Assembly (NCBI GenBank): GCA_016715405.1
Contig: JADKAE010000003.1
Span: 372,001-436,000 of the forward strand
Reading direction: 5' to 3'
From: Saprospiraceae bacterium
GTDB taxonomy: Bacteria; Bacteroidota; Bacteroidia; Chitinophagales; Saprospiraceae
Length of the DNA stretch: 64,000 nt
Position numbers and translations under genes: made by a program. Below the pieces are notes generated by a model. That model was not told where the DNA came from and did no database searches. It saw nothing but the letters and a program-made list of their open reading frames with translations. Below are positions 36,201 to 48,900 of this stretch, one piece after another (the stretch's first letter is position 1; the number at the start of each line of letters is the position of its first letter).

Positions 36201-36813
36201 TTTTCAAAACACAGGCAACTACCTGGCTTTCAACATCCGGATACGCGACACCTTAGATGCCGGCCTCGACTGGGCTACCCTGCGTCCGCTGTTTGCCAGC
36301 CATGATTTTTTCACCGGCCTCGACATTGAAAATGGTATCGTAGAATTCAATTTCCCGGATATCCTGTTGGCTGATTCGACCTCCAACGAGCCCTTGAGCC
36401 ACGGTTTTGTCTCCTTTGCCATCCGCCCCAAAGCGGGGCTTGCCGAGGGGACGCTCATCCCCAACCGGGCGGGTATTTACTTTGATTACAACCCGCCGGT
36501 CATCACCAATTACGCTGAAACGAGAGTAGGTGTAACCGTCAGCGTGCGTCCCGAAAAATCGGCGGACAATTGGGTTTCTTTTTTCCCCAATCCGGCGTCC
36601 ACGGCGATAGCTCTGCAATTCAGCCAATCGCCGGGACTTACCCGGGTCAGGATTTTTGATATGCAAGGGCGAAACTGCCTGGATCGACCGCTGGAGACGG
36701 CGGGTCTGACGGCCAGTCTCGACCTACCGTCTTTACCTGCGGCGGCTTATATCCTGGAAATTACCGGAGAAAACGGCGAGTTGCGCAGAGCTATACTCGT
36801 TATTCACCAATAA
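33296..36813 (+). CDS. FG-GAP/VCBS repeat surface protein with T9SS sorting domain (paralogue 2 of 3), frameshifted
   Basis: About 1,170 residues in three frame segments, with breaks near 33580-33600 and 33920-33935. Signal peptide YHLCFIAALFGLATAQAQ; propeller repeats with loops such as DWDRDGDLD, DFDSDGDMD and DLDGDGLTD; an SdrD-B-like segment (GHCFLDENENGLRDSTEVG); a DUF11/DUF7619 domain (YTVRFQNTGNYLAFN, YFDYNPPVITNYAETRV); and an intact type A T9SS sorting domain (SFFPNPASTAIALQF, RIFDMQGRNCL, LPAAAYILEITGENGEL). Same architecture and order as its neighbours, so it arose by tandem duplication. The low sequence identity implies an old event. Confidence 0.85.
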
Positions 36814-36832
36814 TTTTTAAAAAAATAATAAC

Positions 36833-39800
36833 ATGCGATTAGCTATAGCCCTCTTTTTCCTGAATCTGGCATGTTTCGCTCAAGCGCAATTCAGCCCGGC
36901 CACCACCCTTGCGCAAGCCAATGCGCCGGACGGTCTCCATCAAGTCCTGGACATAGACAACGACGGCGACCTCGACATGTTGTTAGTGAGAACCGATGGT
37001 AGCCTGGCTTTGCACCGCAACGAAGGCGGCGGGCAACTGGCCGTGCCGGTGATCATCGCTGAAAATTTGACTGCCCTTCCCATTTTTGTAGATTTCAACT
37101 ATGACAACCTGCCCGATATGATCGTACCCTGTGGCGGCGGGTTCAATTGCTGGATGCCCAACGACGGCGACGGCACCTACAGCAACATGGTGCCCATCGG
37201 TCCATTCGGCGTTTTTAAGGTCGTAGATATGAACCACGACGGGGAAATGGATATTTTTGACGGCTTCAACTGGCTGGAAAACGCAGGTTTCGGGATCTTT
37301 ATCGACCAGCACGAGTTTTTCATCCCCGACCCCTTGTACGAATATCCCATTGATTTCATTGATATTAACGGCGATGGCTTACTCGATATAGTCTATACAA
37401 ATATTTTTAGTAATAACATTTTTTGGCGCGCACAATTGCCCAATATTACTTTGAGCCCGGTAGCGAACATTATCCATTATAACTATAATTCCTACCGGCA
37501 ATTAGCCGACCTCGACAACGACGGCGATATAGATATTGTGGATCATATAGATAACCCGCTCCCTTTGGTGTAATAATTCAATGGCGGGAAAACGACGGCG
37601 CCGGATTGTATCTTCCCCCGGTGGAGCTGGCACAAACTTACGGTGGAGAATATAGCTTATCGGATATTAACGGAGATGGTTTTACGGATATTTCCTTCCG
37701 GAATATTGATGGACAACTGGCCTGGCTCCGCAATGGGGGCGGCGGTCAGTTTACCCAAACAAATACCGGCATCATTCCTTATGGCCATTGGAAAATAGCT
37801 GATATTTCCGGAGATGGTTACGGTGATTTCGTTTTTGTGCATGGCGCCTCCTACTCCGACGGCGCCGGCGGCTACGGGCCGGTAACCAGTTATTATCCGG
37901 AAATTGGCGTTGTACAGCACCTGTCAATAGCCGATGTAAACGCCTGATGGTCATCGCGACATCGTTTTTACCGACCAAACCAAACTGGAAATGGGTTGGT
38001 ACCGCAACAACGGACAAGAGGATTTTGAAAAAAATATCGTCCAAACCAGCTTCGAGAACAGCGCGTTGGTAGACGACCTCAACGGCGACGGCTACCCCGA
38101 GATTTTTGGCGGGCGCATTGACAATACGCAATTGATCTGGCAGGGCGCCCCCGGGGGCAATTACGGCCCACCCGACACCATTGTGCGCGGTTTTGAAGGC
38201 GCCTTTATTTCGGAAATGGTCGACCTCAACGGCGACGGACTCCGCGACTGGCATATTCTCACTGATGCGCTAGCACCGCTTTATATCGACGCCTGGATGT
38301 ACAACGAAGGCAACGGCCAGTTTTCCAATCTGGAAACATTCAATGTGTCGCCGATAGGCCTTGCCGACATAGATGGAGACGGGTTAACAGATTTTATTTC
38401 CAGTCAATTTTTTCCCTCACCCGAGCTATTCTGGCAAAAAAACCTGGCGGGAGGTAACGCCGGCCCACCCATCTCTATTGGCCCATACTACACCTTTGGC
38501 GCAAGCGGCGCCGACCTGGATCAGGACGGCGATACAGACATAGTGGCAAGGGCCTACGCCAATATCAATGGCGAATTATACTACCTGGCCTGGCTCGAAA
38601 ACCAGGACAACGGCAATACCTGGATAGCGCATCCACTTTCCCTCTCAGATGCATTACACCTCGGTTTTGCCGATTTTAACCAGGATGGCTTGATGGATAT
38701 CTATACCGGTGAAGCCCACAATTCTACGGCGGATACCCTCAATATCAACTGGTACGCCAACGAGGGATCGGGCAATTTTTCGGCTGCGAGTTTCCTGGGG
38801 CGTCGCAATTTACTCCGTTCGCTGGAAGCTGTCGATCTGGATCAGGACGGCGATCCGGACCTCGTTTTCAGCGACGAACAGGGCATCGGCTGGTTTGAAA
38901 ACCAACATGGCACACCTTCCATCCAGGGCATCTGTTTTTGGGATGAAAACGCCAACGGGCAACAAGACAGCCTCGAACTCCCGCTGGCAGGCGTAAAAAT
39001 CAGCCTGGAACCCGCCGGACAAACCACCTACACAAATGAAGAAGGCGCCTTTCGGTTTTTCGCCGGGGCCGGCGATTTTGTGCTGAGTGCCGAGCCGGAC
39101 GCGTGTTTTGCGATCACGACCGATCCTGCTGCCTTCCAGATTCAGTTGCCACTGCAAAACCCCGATTCCCTGTTTGCTTTCGGCTTCAAAAGCAATGACG
39201 CCGAAGCGATTATGACCGCCTCCATCGCCTCGGCGCCCACGCGATGCGGCTTCAACACAGCATTTTGGATTACCCTTAAAAACGAAGGTTGCTCGCCGGC
39301 GGCAGCGGCTTATTTACTGGAATCCAACGGCCTCGTCACCTTTGTATCAGCAGAGCCTGCGCCGGCGCTTGTACAGGGCGACTCCATCGTCTGGATAAGT
39401 GCGGACTCACTTCAGCCCGGCGAAACGCGCGTCATCACAGCCCTCTTGAACGTGGCCGGCGTTGAACACCTTGGCGAGACCATCGAATTGACCGGTTTAG
39501 CCTGGGCCCTGGATACGTTCGGCATCCCGATTCTACCGCCTGCTACTTCGTTTTACGCTTCGCAAATCAACTGCGCGTACGACCCCAACGATAAGATGGT
39601 GAATCTGCGATCGGTTGCCCCCGACTACGAGCCGGCGTTTTCCGAACTCATCTATACCATCCGTTTTCAAAATACGGGGACCGATACCGCGTTCACCGTC
39701 AGGGTGCTCGACACCCTCTCTACTGCATTGGACTGGAGCACTTTCCGTCCGATCAGCGCGAGTCATGCCCATGCGATCACGTTAGACGGCCTGAACGGCA

Positions 39801-40275
39801 CTGTAATCTATCAGTTCGATCAAATTTTGCTGCCCGACAGCACCATCAACGAGCCGGCCAGCCACGGGTTCATTTCTTTTGCCATACAGATGAAACCGGA
39901 GTTGTCGCCGGGTATGGTAGTAGCCAATACGGCGGCCATCTATTTTGATTTCAATCCGCCCGTTATGACCAATACCGTAGAAACGACCGTAGAATTACCG
40001 GTATCCGTATCATCTGGAAAGGATCAGTCCTGGCCGGTTCAGCTCAATCCCAATCCCAATGATGGTCACTTTAGCGTTGGCCTTCCGGAACCCGCCGCCC
40101 CGGCACAGTCTTCCGCGTCATCAGCCTCACCGGGCAGGTACTGCTGGAAAGGCGAGCCGAAGTCGGTAGTGCGAAGCATAACTTGCAGGTGGCCGGTTTG
40201 CCGGCTGGATTGTACATGCTTCAAGTGGTCACTGAAGGAAAGGTGATGGGTGTGGGGCGGTTTGTGAAGTGGTAA
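36833..40275 (+). CDS. FG-GAP/VCBS repeat surface protein with T9SS sorting domain (paralogue 3 of 3), frameshifted
   Basis: About 1,145 residues over several frame segments; breaks lie near 37565-37610, 37940-37960 and 40085-40100. Signal peptide MRLAIALFFLNLACFAQAQ. Propeller loops include DIDNDGDLD, DLDNDGDID and DLDQDGDTD. A SdrD-B-like segment (GICFWDENANGQQDS) and a DUF11/DUF7619 domain (YTIRFQNTGTDTAFT, YFDFNPPVMTNTVET) follow. The sorting domain starts as QLNPNPNDGHFSVG, then shifts frame to VISLTGQVLLE and LPAGLYMLQVVTEGKV, ending at 40275. A CTTGAACAGGAT hairpin follows the stop. Confidence 0.83.
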
Positions 40276-40282
40276 CAACGTT

Positions 40283-40363
40283 GTCTTGAACAGGATTTTT
40301 AGGATTTTATGATGTACAGGATGTATCATGTGTATCCCTCAATCCCGTAATCCTGTTCAAGAC
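40283..40363. repeat. CTTGAACAGGAT hairpin, copy a
   Basis: GTCTTGAACAGGAT (40283-40296) faces ATCCTGTTCAAGAC (40350-40363), a perfect 14-base inverted repeat. The loop itself holds partly complementary GGATTTTAGG-like and AATCCC stretches. The rest of the gap to 40593 holds no gene I can support. Confidence 0.85.
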
Positions 40364-40593
40364 GTCGCCGAATTTCACCTCGCCCCGACCAAATCCCATT
40401 TTCTCCACCCAAAAACCCAAAGTTTGTATTATCTTTAGCTCTGATAATTTCCCTAATTATTATCCTCCTCTAGCTGAGTTTTCTCCTGGCTATTGTGGGA
40501 TTGGCAGAGGGAGTGCCTGAGGGTCAAAGATCTCCCAGCCGTCCCCTCCCCTCAAACCCTTTTATTCTTGTAAACCATGCTAATCACAGTTCT

Positions 40594-43500
40594 ATGCGCC
40601 CAGTTAAACACTACCTGCTCTCCTGTGCAATCCTCGCCACTTGTCTATCATTGACCATCCCGGCCAACGCCCAATTCCAGCGCCAATACGGTACGAACCT
40701 CGACGAGGCTTTCAGCAAGGTCATTCGCAGCGGTACCAATTATTACGTGCTGGGCACAGGCGAAATCACCAACGGCCAGCAGCCCCGCGCCACGGTGACC
40801 CGCCTCAACGCCGCCGGTGAGCTGCAATGGACTCTGAGCCTCAACATATCCTCCCAGTGGAACGACGCCGTGCTTACCCCCGGCGGCGATCTGATGGTAG
40901 TGGGCCGCTCGCTGCCCGACGACAATACCAGCCGGGCTATTATGGGAAGGGTCACGGCTACCGGCACGTTCAATTGGGTGCGCTCCTACGACCAGCCCAA
41001 CCGCGACGGCTTTACCAGAATAGCGCGCAACCCATCTCCTGACAACGCAGCCTACCCCTACTACGTGCTCGGCCACCAACTGCAGGCCCTGCCCGCCACC
41101 GACGACGTCTTTTTGATGACCGTCGACGAAAACGGAGATATCAACTGGAAAAAAATATACCTCAGCACCGCCGACGACGAGTTCACCAACGTCCTGCTGG
41201 CCATGCCCAACGGCGACCTCATCCTGGGCGGCCACCGCAGCGGCGAAGGTTTGATCATGCGCGCCGACAAAACCGGCGCGCTGTTTGGCGGCGCTACGCC
41301 GCCGCAGCCCTTTACGTATATCGACGTGGCCTCTGCCGGCGGCGCCGGCTTTTACGCTGTGGGGTATGATTTCCAACAGGAAAAAGTACACCTCGTTAAA
41401 TTCGACGTGGACTTGATCAACCAATGGGAAGTGACTATCAATACTATGACCGAAGCGCGTCAGGTGGTGGTAGCCACGGGCGGCATTTACGTAAGTGCCC
41501 GCAAGGGGCTTAAAGAAACCGTTAGCAGAATAACCGAAACCGGCGGCGACCCGGCTTTAGACTGGGTAAAAGCCTCGATAACGGCGTGTTGACGCAGACC
41601 GCCTCCCATCTCTCCTTTTTATCGCCCGCCCAGATCGCCTACGTAGACGGCCGGACGGTAGAAACCGGCGGCTTCGGCGAGGGCTGCGCCTTCATGTCAG
41701 TGAGCGACCTGGAGCTCATTACCTGCATGACGGAAACGGAAGACGGCGTTTCCCTCACGTCGGTCAGCACCCTGTTTAACGGTCCGCTATTGCCCGAGAT
41801 CGAGTTTTACGACGAACCGATGGGAACCAACCTCACCGGCGGGCCGAGGACCTGGCAGCAGGCGAATGCGTGCACGCCGCTGTCCTGTACGGCAGATTTC
41901 AGTTTTCAATTCCCGAATTGCGACCCTACTGTCAGCTTTACCAATTTGTCAACCGGCTCGGGGCAACTCAGCTATTTCTGGGATTTCGGACTAACTGTCT
42001 TGGGGTTGCCTCAAACATCAACCGCCGCAAACCCTTTTACACCTACATGGCCCAATGCGGCACCTATAACGTATGCCTTACCGTAACCGGCCCAGGCTGT
42101 TCGAATACAATATGTAAAAACATAACGATCAAGTATACCCAAACACCGGTGATGGTGTGCCCGCCGACCGTTACCGTGGCATGTAATACGAATTTCTCAC
42201 CAACCCTCACCGGTTTTCCCACCCTGACGGGAGCCTGCACGGCCCCCAATTTCACGTATACGGACGTCATGAGCGGGTCGATGCCCTGCAATGGCACGGT
42301 GACCCGTACATGGTCGGTGTTGGATGACTGTGGCACCACGCATACTTGTGTGCAGACGATACTAGTACAAGACAACATACCGCCGACTGCCCAGTGTGCG
42401 CCGGGTTTCGGTTTATCACTGGATGCCGGTACTTGCAGCGTTACGCTAAATCCCGGCATGATCAACGGGGGGTCAGCTGACAATTGCCAATTGCAATCGA
42501 TAAGCATCAGCCCTACTGTGCTTACCGGCTGTTTCAATCACACTGTAACCCTTACGGCAACAGATCTGTGCAATAATACCAGCACCTGTACCACCACCAT
42601 TCAAAACCATAGAAACCACGCCGCCGCTGATCACCTGCCCCGCCAACACCCAAGTCAGCTGCGATACCGATGCCCTGCCTGCGATGACAGGCACGGCCAC
42701 CGCATTTGACCTCTGCGATCCCAGCCCGGTGCTGACCTACACCGATGTGACCACTGGACCGATACCATGCGGCGGTCAGATCATCCGCACGTGGCTGGCG
42801 AGTGACAACCGCAACAACTCAAATACTTGCCAGCAGGTGATTACAGTTCAGGACAACATCCCTCCGACGATCACCTGTCCGCCCAATACGACCGTCACGG
42901 CTACTCCGCCGCTCTGTACGGCAGTCGTGAACGACATTACATGGAATACCGTAACGGACAACTGCCTTTTGCAGGCTATGGTTTTTGTGATATCCGGCGC
43001 CACTACCAATTTCGGCATCAACGACGCCAGCGGATCGATTTTCAACGTGGGACTCTCTACGGTTACCTATACCGTAACCGACGCCTGCGGCAACCCCGCG
43101 TCTTGTTCTTTTGACGTATTGGTGGAGGAAGACGTGCCGCCTGTGGCCGTATGCCTTCCAGGAGTAGGGATTTTGCTGGACGCCACCTGCACGGCTACCT
43201 TATTGCCTGGAACGATCGACGGCGGTTCTACCGACAATTGCCAGATACTATCGATGAGTGTGAGCCCCAACACCTTTAACCAATGCGGTAATTTTCCCGT
43301 CGTATTGACCGTGACCGACCTGTCGGGCAATACCAGCACTTGCAACAGTTCCGTGCAGGTTGCCGACGGCATTGCTCCCACGGCGCTGTGTAGCAACCTG
43401 GGCTTAGCTTTGAATGCCAGTTGCGTGGCTAACATCACCCCCATACACGTTGCATCCCGGCGCCGACGATCAGCTACACCGATTTTATCGATCCGGGGCC

Positions 43501-45803
43501 AGACCCCTGCGAGGGTATCGTGGAGCGAACATGGTTAGCTACGGACTTCTGCGGTAATACGGCGATTTGTACACAGTTAATCCACTATGCCGACCACACC
43601 GTGCCCAATGCTGTTTGTTTACCAGGAGTAGGGATTTTAATGGATGCCAGTTGCGTGGCTACCCTTCCGGCTAGTTTTATTGACGGGGTTCAACGGATAA
43701 TTGCCAGTTACAGAGCGTCAGCGTGAGCCCCAGTACCTTCAACCAATGCGGCATTTTTCCGGTGACCCTAAGCGCGACCGACTGGTGCGGAAATACCAGC
43801 GTTTGTTTTAGTCAGGTGCAGGTGGCCGACCCCTTTCCTCCGACAATTACTTGTCCGCTAAGCTTTTCTGTTACGGCCGACCCTCCCGGATGTAATGCCG
43901 TCATCAATGGGATACAGTGGAGTACTTTGACGGATAATTGCGGGGGTACCTCAGTCAGCTATGAGGTGACCCTTGCTACCACGGCTACGGGCACGGGAGA
44001 CGTCAGCGGCTTAAACTTCAACGAAGGCATTTCCATGATTACCTACACGGCTACGGACAACTGCGGAAATACTGCTACCTGCTCTTTGAAGTAGAAGTGG
44101 CCTGTGCGCCGGCTGAAGACAATTGCTTTGAATGGGCTAACAAATCGAAGGCAATCTGGACGACATAGGTCGTTCTATAGCCGTGGATCCTTCGGGAAAT
44201 GTATATACGGTGGGAACCATTGAAGGTACTGCAGATTTAGATCCCGGCCCCGGCGTATTCAACCTCACTTCAAACGGCGGACTGGATATCTTCGTCTCCA
44301 AATTGGATGTCGCAGGCAATTTCCTTTGGGCAAAGCAGATCGGCGGGATCGGCATATTTGACAACGCTGAAATGATACTCGATGCCTCAGGGAATATCAT
44401 CCTGGTAGGATTTTTTCACTCCACATTGGACTTTGACCCGGGCCCCGGCGTATTCAACTTAACATCGGGCACTGGCGGCGATAAGTTTATTTGCAAATGG
44501 GACGCCTCCGGCAACTTCATTTGGGCAAAAAATAGTAGAAGCCATCGGTGCGCCGTCTGCCGGCGCCTCAATCGGAGACTTTGCTGCTGATTTACAGGGC
44601 AATATCTATATCGCAGGTTTTATATCCTATGACAATTTTGATCTTGACCCCGGCTCTGGCACTTTCGCTGTCAATGGTACCAACGGTCGCCTTTATTACT
44701 TCAAACTGGATGCCGCAGGCAATTTTGCCGGCGCTGTAGTCCTGGTAGGAAGAGGAGATATCAACGGTATTAGAGTCAATGCCTCTGGTGAGGTATTTAT
44801 TACCGGGGCATTAAATGATTTAACAGATTTTGATCCGGGGCCCGGCATCGTCAATTATTATCCCATTGGAGGTTTTGGCGATAACGATATGTATGTAGCC
44901 AAATATACTTCAGCTGGTAACCTGCTATGGGCTAAACGAATGGGCGCGGGTAGTTCGGATATCAGTTATGCCATAGCCCTGGATGCTACAGGAGGTATTT
45001 ATTTCACCGGCACTTTTAGTAATAATTGTGATTTTGACCCGGGGCCGGGCGTCTATACAATTCCTGTTACCGGTACTACAGACATGTTTGTTGGTAAATT
45101 AGATGCAGCGGGCAATTTTGTGTGGGCTGTCGGCATAGGTGGTACCTTTCCGAGCGGCCCTACGATCTGGAGGTAGATGCAAGCGGAATATATTTCTCAC
45201 CGGCTTTTTATTTTGACCGTTGATTTTGACCCCGGCCTGGGCGTCTACAATCTCACCTCTCAAGGAAATCCGGATGTGTTTGTACTTAAATTGAACGGCG
45301 GCGGCAATTTTGTATCGGCACAGCATATTGACGGGTTTTTTGGAAAAGAAGGCCGCTCCATAGCAATAGACGGGCTGGGTTGTACGTATACTACGGGTTT
45401 TTTCAGGGGGCTAACCGATTTTGATCCGGGAGTACCGGTTTACAATCTTACCGGCATTAACCGGGATGTTTTTATCCAAAAAATGTGCCCCTGCCTGCGG
45501 ATTACCGATACGGATGAACCTGGCGAATTCACCACCGGCTACTCCCTTTTGCCGTGTTATCCGAACCCATTTGAGCAAACGACCACCATCGAATACGTAT
45601 TGCCGGTATCCACTTATGCACGACTGACGGTGCACGATCTCTACGGCCGGGAATTGTCGGTTTTAGTCCACGGCGAGATGCCGCAGGGCAAACACAGCGT
45701 CAGTTTTGATGCCGGGAAGTTTCCCGCGGGGACTTATCTCTACCGCTTGCAGGCAGGCGATTTTACGGCAACCCGCAAGATGGTGTTTATGAAAGATAAC
45801 TAA
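40594..45803 (+). CDS. Giant mosaic T9SS protein: conserved N-terminal propeller + PKD + HYR + SBBP repeats, heavily frameshifted
   Basis: One gene of about 1,735 codons split by about nine indels. Order: signal peptide (LLSCAILATCLSLTIPANAQ); an N-terminal WD/propeller-like domain shared with three other genes here (FQRQYGTNLDEAFSKVIRSG); a PKD-like domain (VSFTNLSTGSGQLSYFWDFG); four to five HYR domains (DNIPPTITCPPNTTV, TYTVTDACGNPASCSF); SBBP repeats (DPGPGVFNLTSNGGLDIFV); and a complete type A T9SS sorting domain (LPCYPNPFEQTTTIEYVL, LYGRELSVLV, FPAGTYLYRLQAGDF). Breaks include the A-run near 41567, and sites near 41990, 42605, 43440, 43690, 44090, 44535 and 45170. Probably a long surface adhesin. 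ATG 40594 gives a clean signal peptide. Confidence 0.8.
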
Positions 45804-45815
45804 AAAGGCGGGGGC

Positions 45816-45910
45816 GTCTTGAACAGGATTTTTAGGATTTTAAGATGTACATGATTTTTTTACTCAACTTAATCTTGTCTATCCTTTAATCCCATAATCC
45901 TGTTCAAGAC
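45816..45910. repeat. CTTGAACAGGAT hairpin, copy b
   Basis: GTCTTGAACAGGAT (45816-45829) faces ATCCTGTTCAAGAC (45897-45910), a perfect 14-base inverted repeat. The sequence next to both arms also matches copy a (TTTTTAGGATTTTA on the left, AATCCCATA on the right). Confidence 0.85.
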
Positions 45911-45961
45911 ATCACCGATTTTATGATAAACTCATTGTTTAACCAAGATAATCAGATCTCT

Positions 45962-48900
45962 ATGCGCCCAGTTCTACTCCACCTGATCACCTTTGCACTC
46001 TTTGTATCCTGTTTATCTTAGCCATCCCGGCCAACGGCCAATTCCAGCGCCAATACGGCACGAACCTGGACGAAACCTTCAGCAAGGTCATCCGCAGCGG
46101 TACCAACTACTACGTGCTGGGGACCGGCGAAATCACCAACGGCCAGCAGCCCCGCGCCACGGTGACCCGCCTCAACGCTGCCGGTGAGCTGCAATGGACT
46201 CTGAGCCTCAACATATCCTCCCAGTGGAACGACGCCGTGCTCACCCCGGCGGCGATCTGATGGTAGTGGGCCGCCCGCTGCCCGACGACAATACCAGCCG
46301 GGCTATCATGGGAAGGGTCACGGCCACCGGCACGTTCAGCTGGGTGCGCTCCTACGACCAACCCAACCGCGACGGCTTTACCCGCATCGCGCGCAACCCC
46401 TCGCCTGAAAACGCAGCCTACCCCTACTACGTGCTCGGCCACCAACTGCAGGCCCTGCCCGCCACCGACGACGTCTTTTTGATGACCGTGGACGAAAACG
46501 GAGATATCAACTGGAAAAAAATATACCTCAGCACCGCTGACGACGAGTTCACCAACGTACTGCTGGCCACGCCCAACGGCGACCTCATCCTGGGCGGCCA
46601 CCGCAGCGGCGAGGGCTTGATCTTGCGCGCCGACAAAACCGGCGCACTTTTCAATGGCGCTACGCCGCCGCAGCCCTTTACGTATATCGACGTGGCCTCT
46701 GCCGGCGGCGCCGGCTTTTACGCTGTGGGGTATGATTTCCAACAGGAAAAAGTACACCTCGTTAAATTCGATGTGGACTTGATCAACCAATGGGAAGTGA
46801 CCATCAATAGCATGACCGAAGCGCGTCAGGTGGTGTAGCCACCGGCGGCATTTACGTAAATGCCCGCAAGGGGTTAAAGAAACCGTTAGCAGAATAACCG
46901 AAACCGGCGGCGACCCGGCTTTAGACTGGTCAAAAAGCCTCGATAACGGCGTGTTGACGCAGACCGCCTCCCATCTCTCCTTTTTATCGCCTGCCCAGAT
47001 CGCTTATGTCGACGGCCGGACGGTAGAAACCGGCGGCTTCGGCCAAAACTGCGCCTTTATGTCTGTGAGCGACCTGGAACTCAATACCTGCATGACCGAA
47101 GTAGAAGACGGCGTAAGCCTCACGTCGGTCAGCACCCTGTTTAACGGCCCGCTATTGCCCGAGATCGAGTTTTACGACGAGCCGATGGGTACCAACCTCA
47201 CCGGCGCGCCGAGGACCTGGCAGCAGGGGGATGCCTGCCCCGATCCTGCTAATGCAATTATTATTGGGGTAAAATACAAAACATGCGAGGGTCTTCCCTA
47301 TAGCGACCAAACACCTATAGCAGGCTGGGTAATCCAGCTATTGAACAGCGAGGGTATAATCATCGGCGAACAAGTAACCGGCGCTGATGGCAGCTATATT
47401 TTGATGGCCTTCTTGCCGGACAATATGTTGTTAAAGAAATAGCGCAACCGGGCTGGACGCCTAATGTACCGGCAAGCGGTCAACTGGCAGTCACCTTGGC
47501 CGCCTCAGAACAACGGATTGTGAACTTTGGCAACTGCCCGCCCCCACCTCCGCAAGTATGCGCTTGTCCGGCGGAATCAACCCGGCAACAACTTGGCCAC
47601 AAATGCCAATTTTTCGGGAGGTAACACGAATTTTAGCTCCGGATATACATTCAGCAATTCCTCTCCGCTTCAGCCTGGTCAATATTGGGTGGGCGCCAAC
47701 CCCAGCCAAATCAACCCCGGATTTACCAGTTGTGGAGATCATACCACCGGATCGGGTAATATGCTCGTGGTGAATGGCGGCGCAAGTACGAGCACCCCGA
47801 TATGGTGCCAGACGTATACCGTAGTGCCCAACAGCACCTATATTTTTGAGACCTGGGTGGCTTCTTTGACAAGCGCCTCGCCGGCCAATGTGATGTTGTT
47901 TGTGAATAACATATCGCAAAACGCCGGATTTTTTGCTTCAGGAACTTCGTGTAATTGGGAAAAATATTGCGTGTTGTGGACATCGGGCGTCCAAACTTCC
48001 GTTACCCTTTGTCTGTATGATCTGAACGTCGCAAATACCGGCAATGACTTTGCCCTTGACGATATCAGCTTCCGCCGTTGTGTTTCTCCTTTTGGTTACA
48101 TTTCAGGCAGAGTTTACGAAACCTGCGAAACCGTACCCTATACAGATCAACCTGTTTTGCCCGGTTGGACGATACAATTGCTTGATGAAACGGAAACTAC
48201 CGTTCTTGCCGAACATCAATGGTGCAGCGGCGAATCCACCCAAACGCTTGATTTGATGCTGCCCTGCGGGGAGCACGATTTTTGCGTGTCGGTTACCTGC
48301 TCCGACGGCTCGGTGGCCAGCGATGCGATTACAGTGGTAGTAACAGACAACATACCACCCACTATTGTTTGCCCACAGAACGTGCAATTTGATTGCTTCA
48401 GTCCGACAACGCCTTCCGCGACCGGCTTTGCTTCTGCTACCGATAATTGCAACGTACCCTTAGTGACGTTTACGGATGTGGTAACCGGCAGCCAACCATG
48501 CAATCAGCTCATCGTGAGAACCTGGAAGGCAGAAGACTGGTGCAACAACATTTCAACTTGTGTGCAGACCATCATGGTGATGGACAACATAGCTCCGGTT
48601 ATCAACTGCCCGCAGGATATGACTTTTACGGCTTTCGATCCCAACTGTGATATGCCGGTATTTGGCATCCACTCGCTGGGCGCTACCGACAACTGCGGCA
48701 CGCCAGCGGTGACCTACGCCATCACGGGCGCCACCACGGCATCGGGTTCGGGCGACGCAAGCGGTACCACATTTAGCCCGGGTACTTCAACCGTCACCTA
48801 CACGGCAACAGATTTGTGCAACAACACAAGTTCCTGCTCCTTCGATGTGACCATCGACTGCGATACTTGCGCCTGTCTGGGTTTCCAGAATATGGAATTC

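Noticed and set aside
40648..41424. Long open frame on the minus strand opposite the giant gene head
   Set aside because: Antisense shadow with biased composition; it recurs opposite the paralogue only because the DNA is duplicated.
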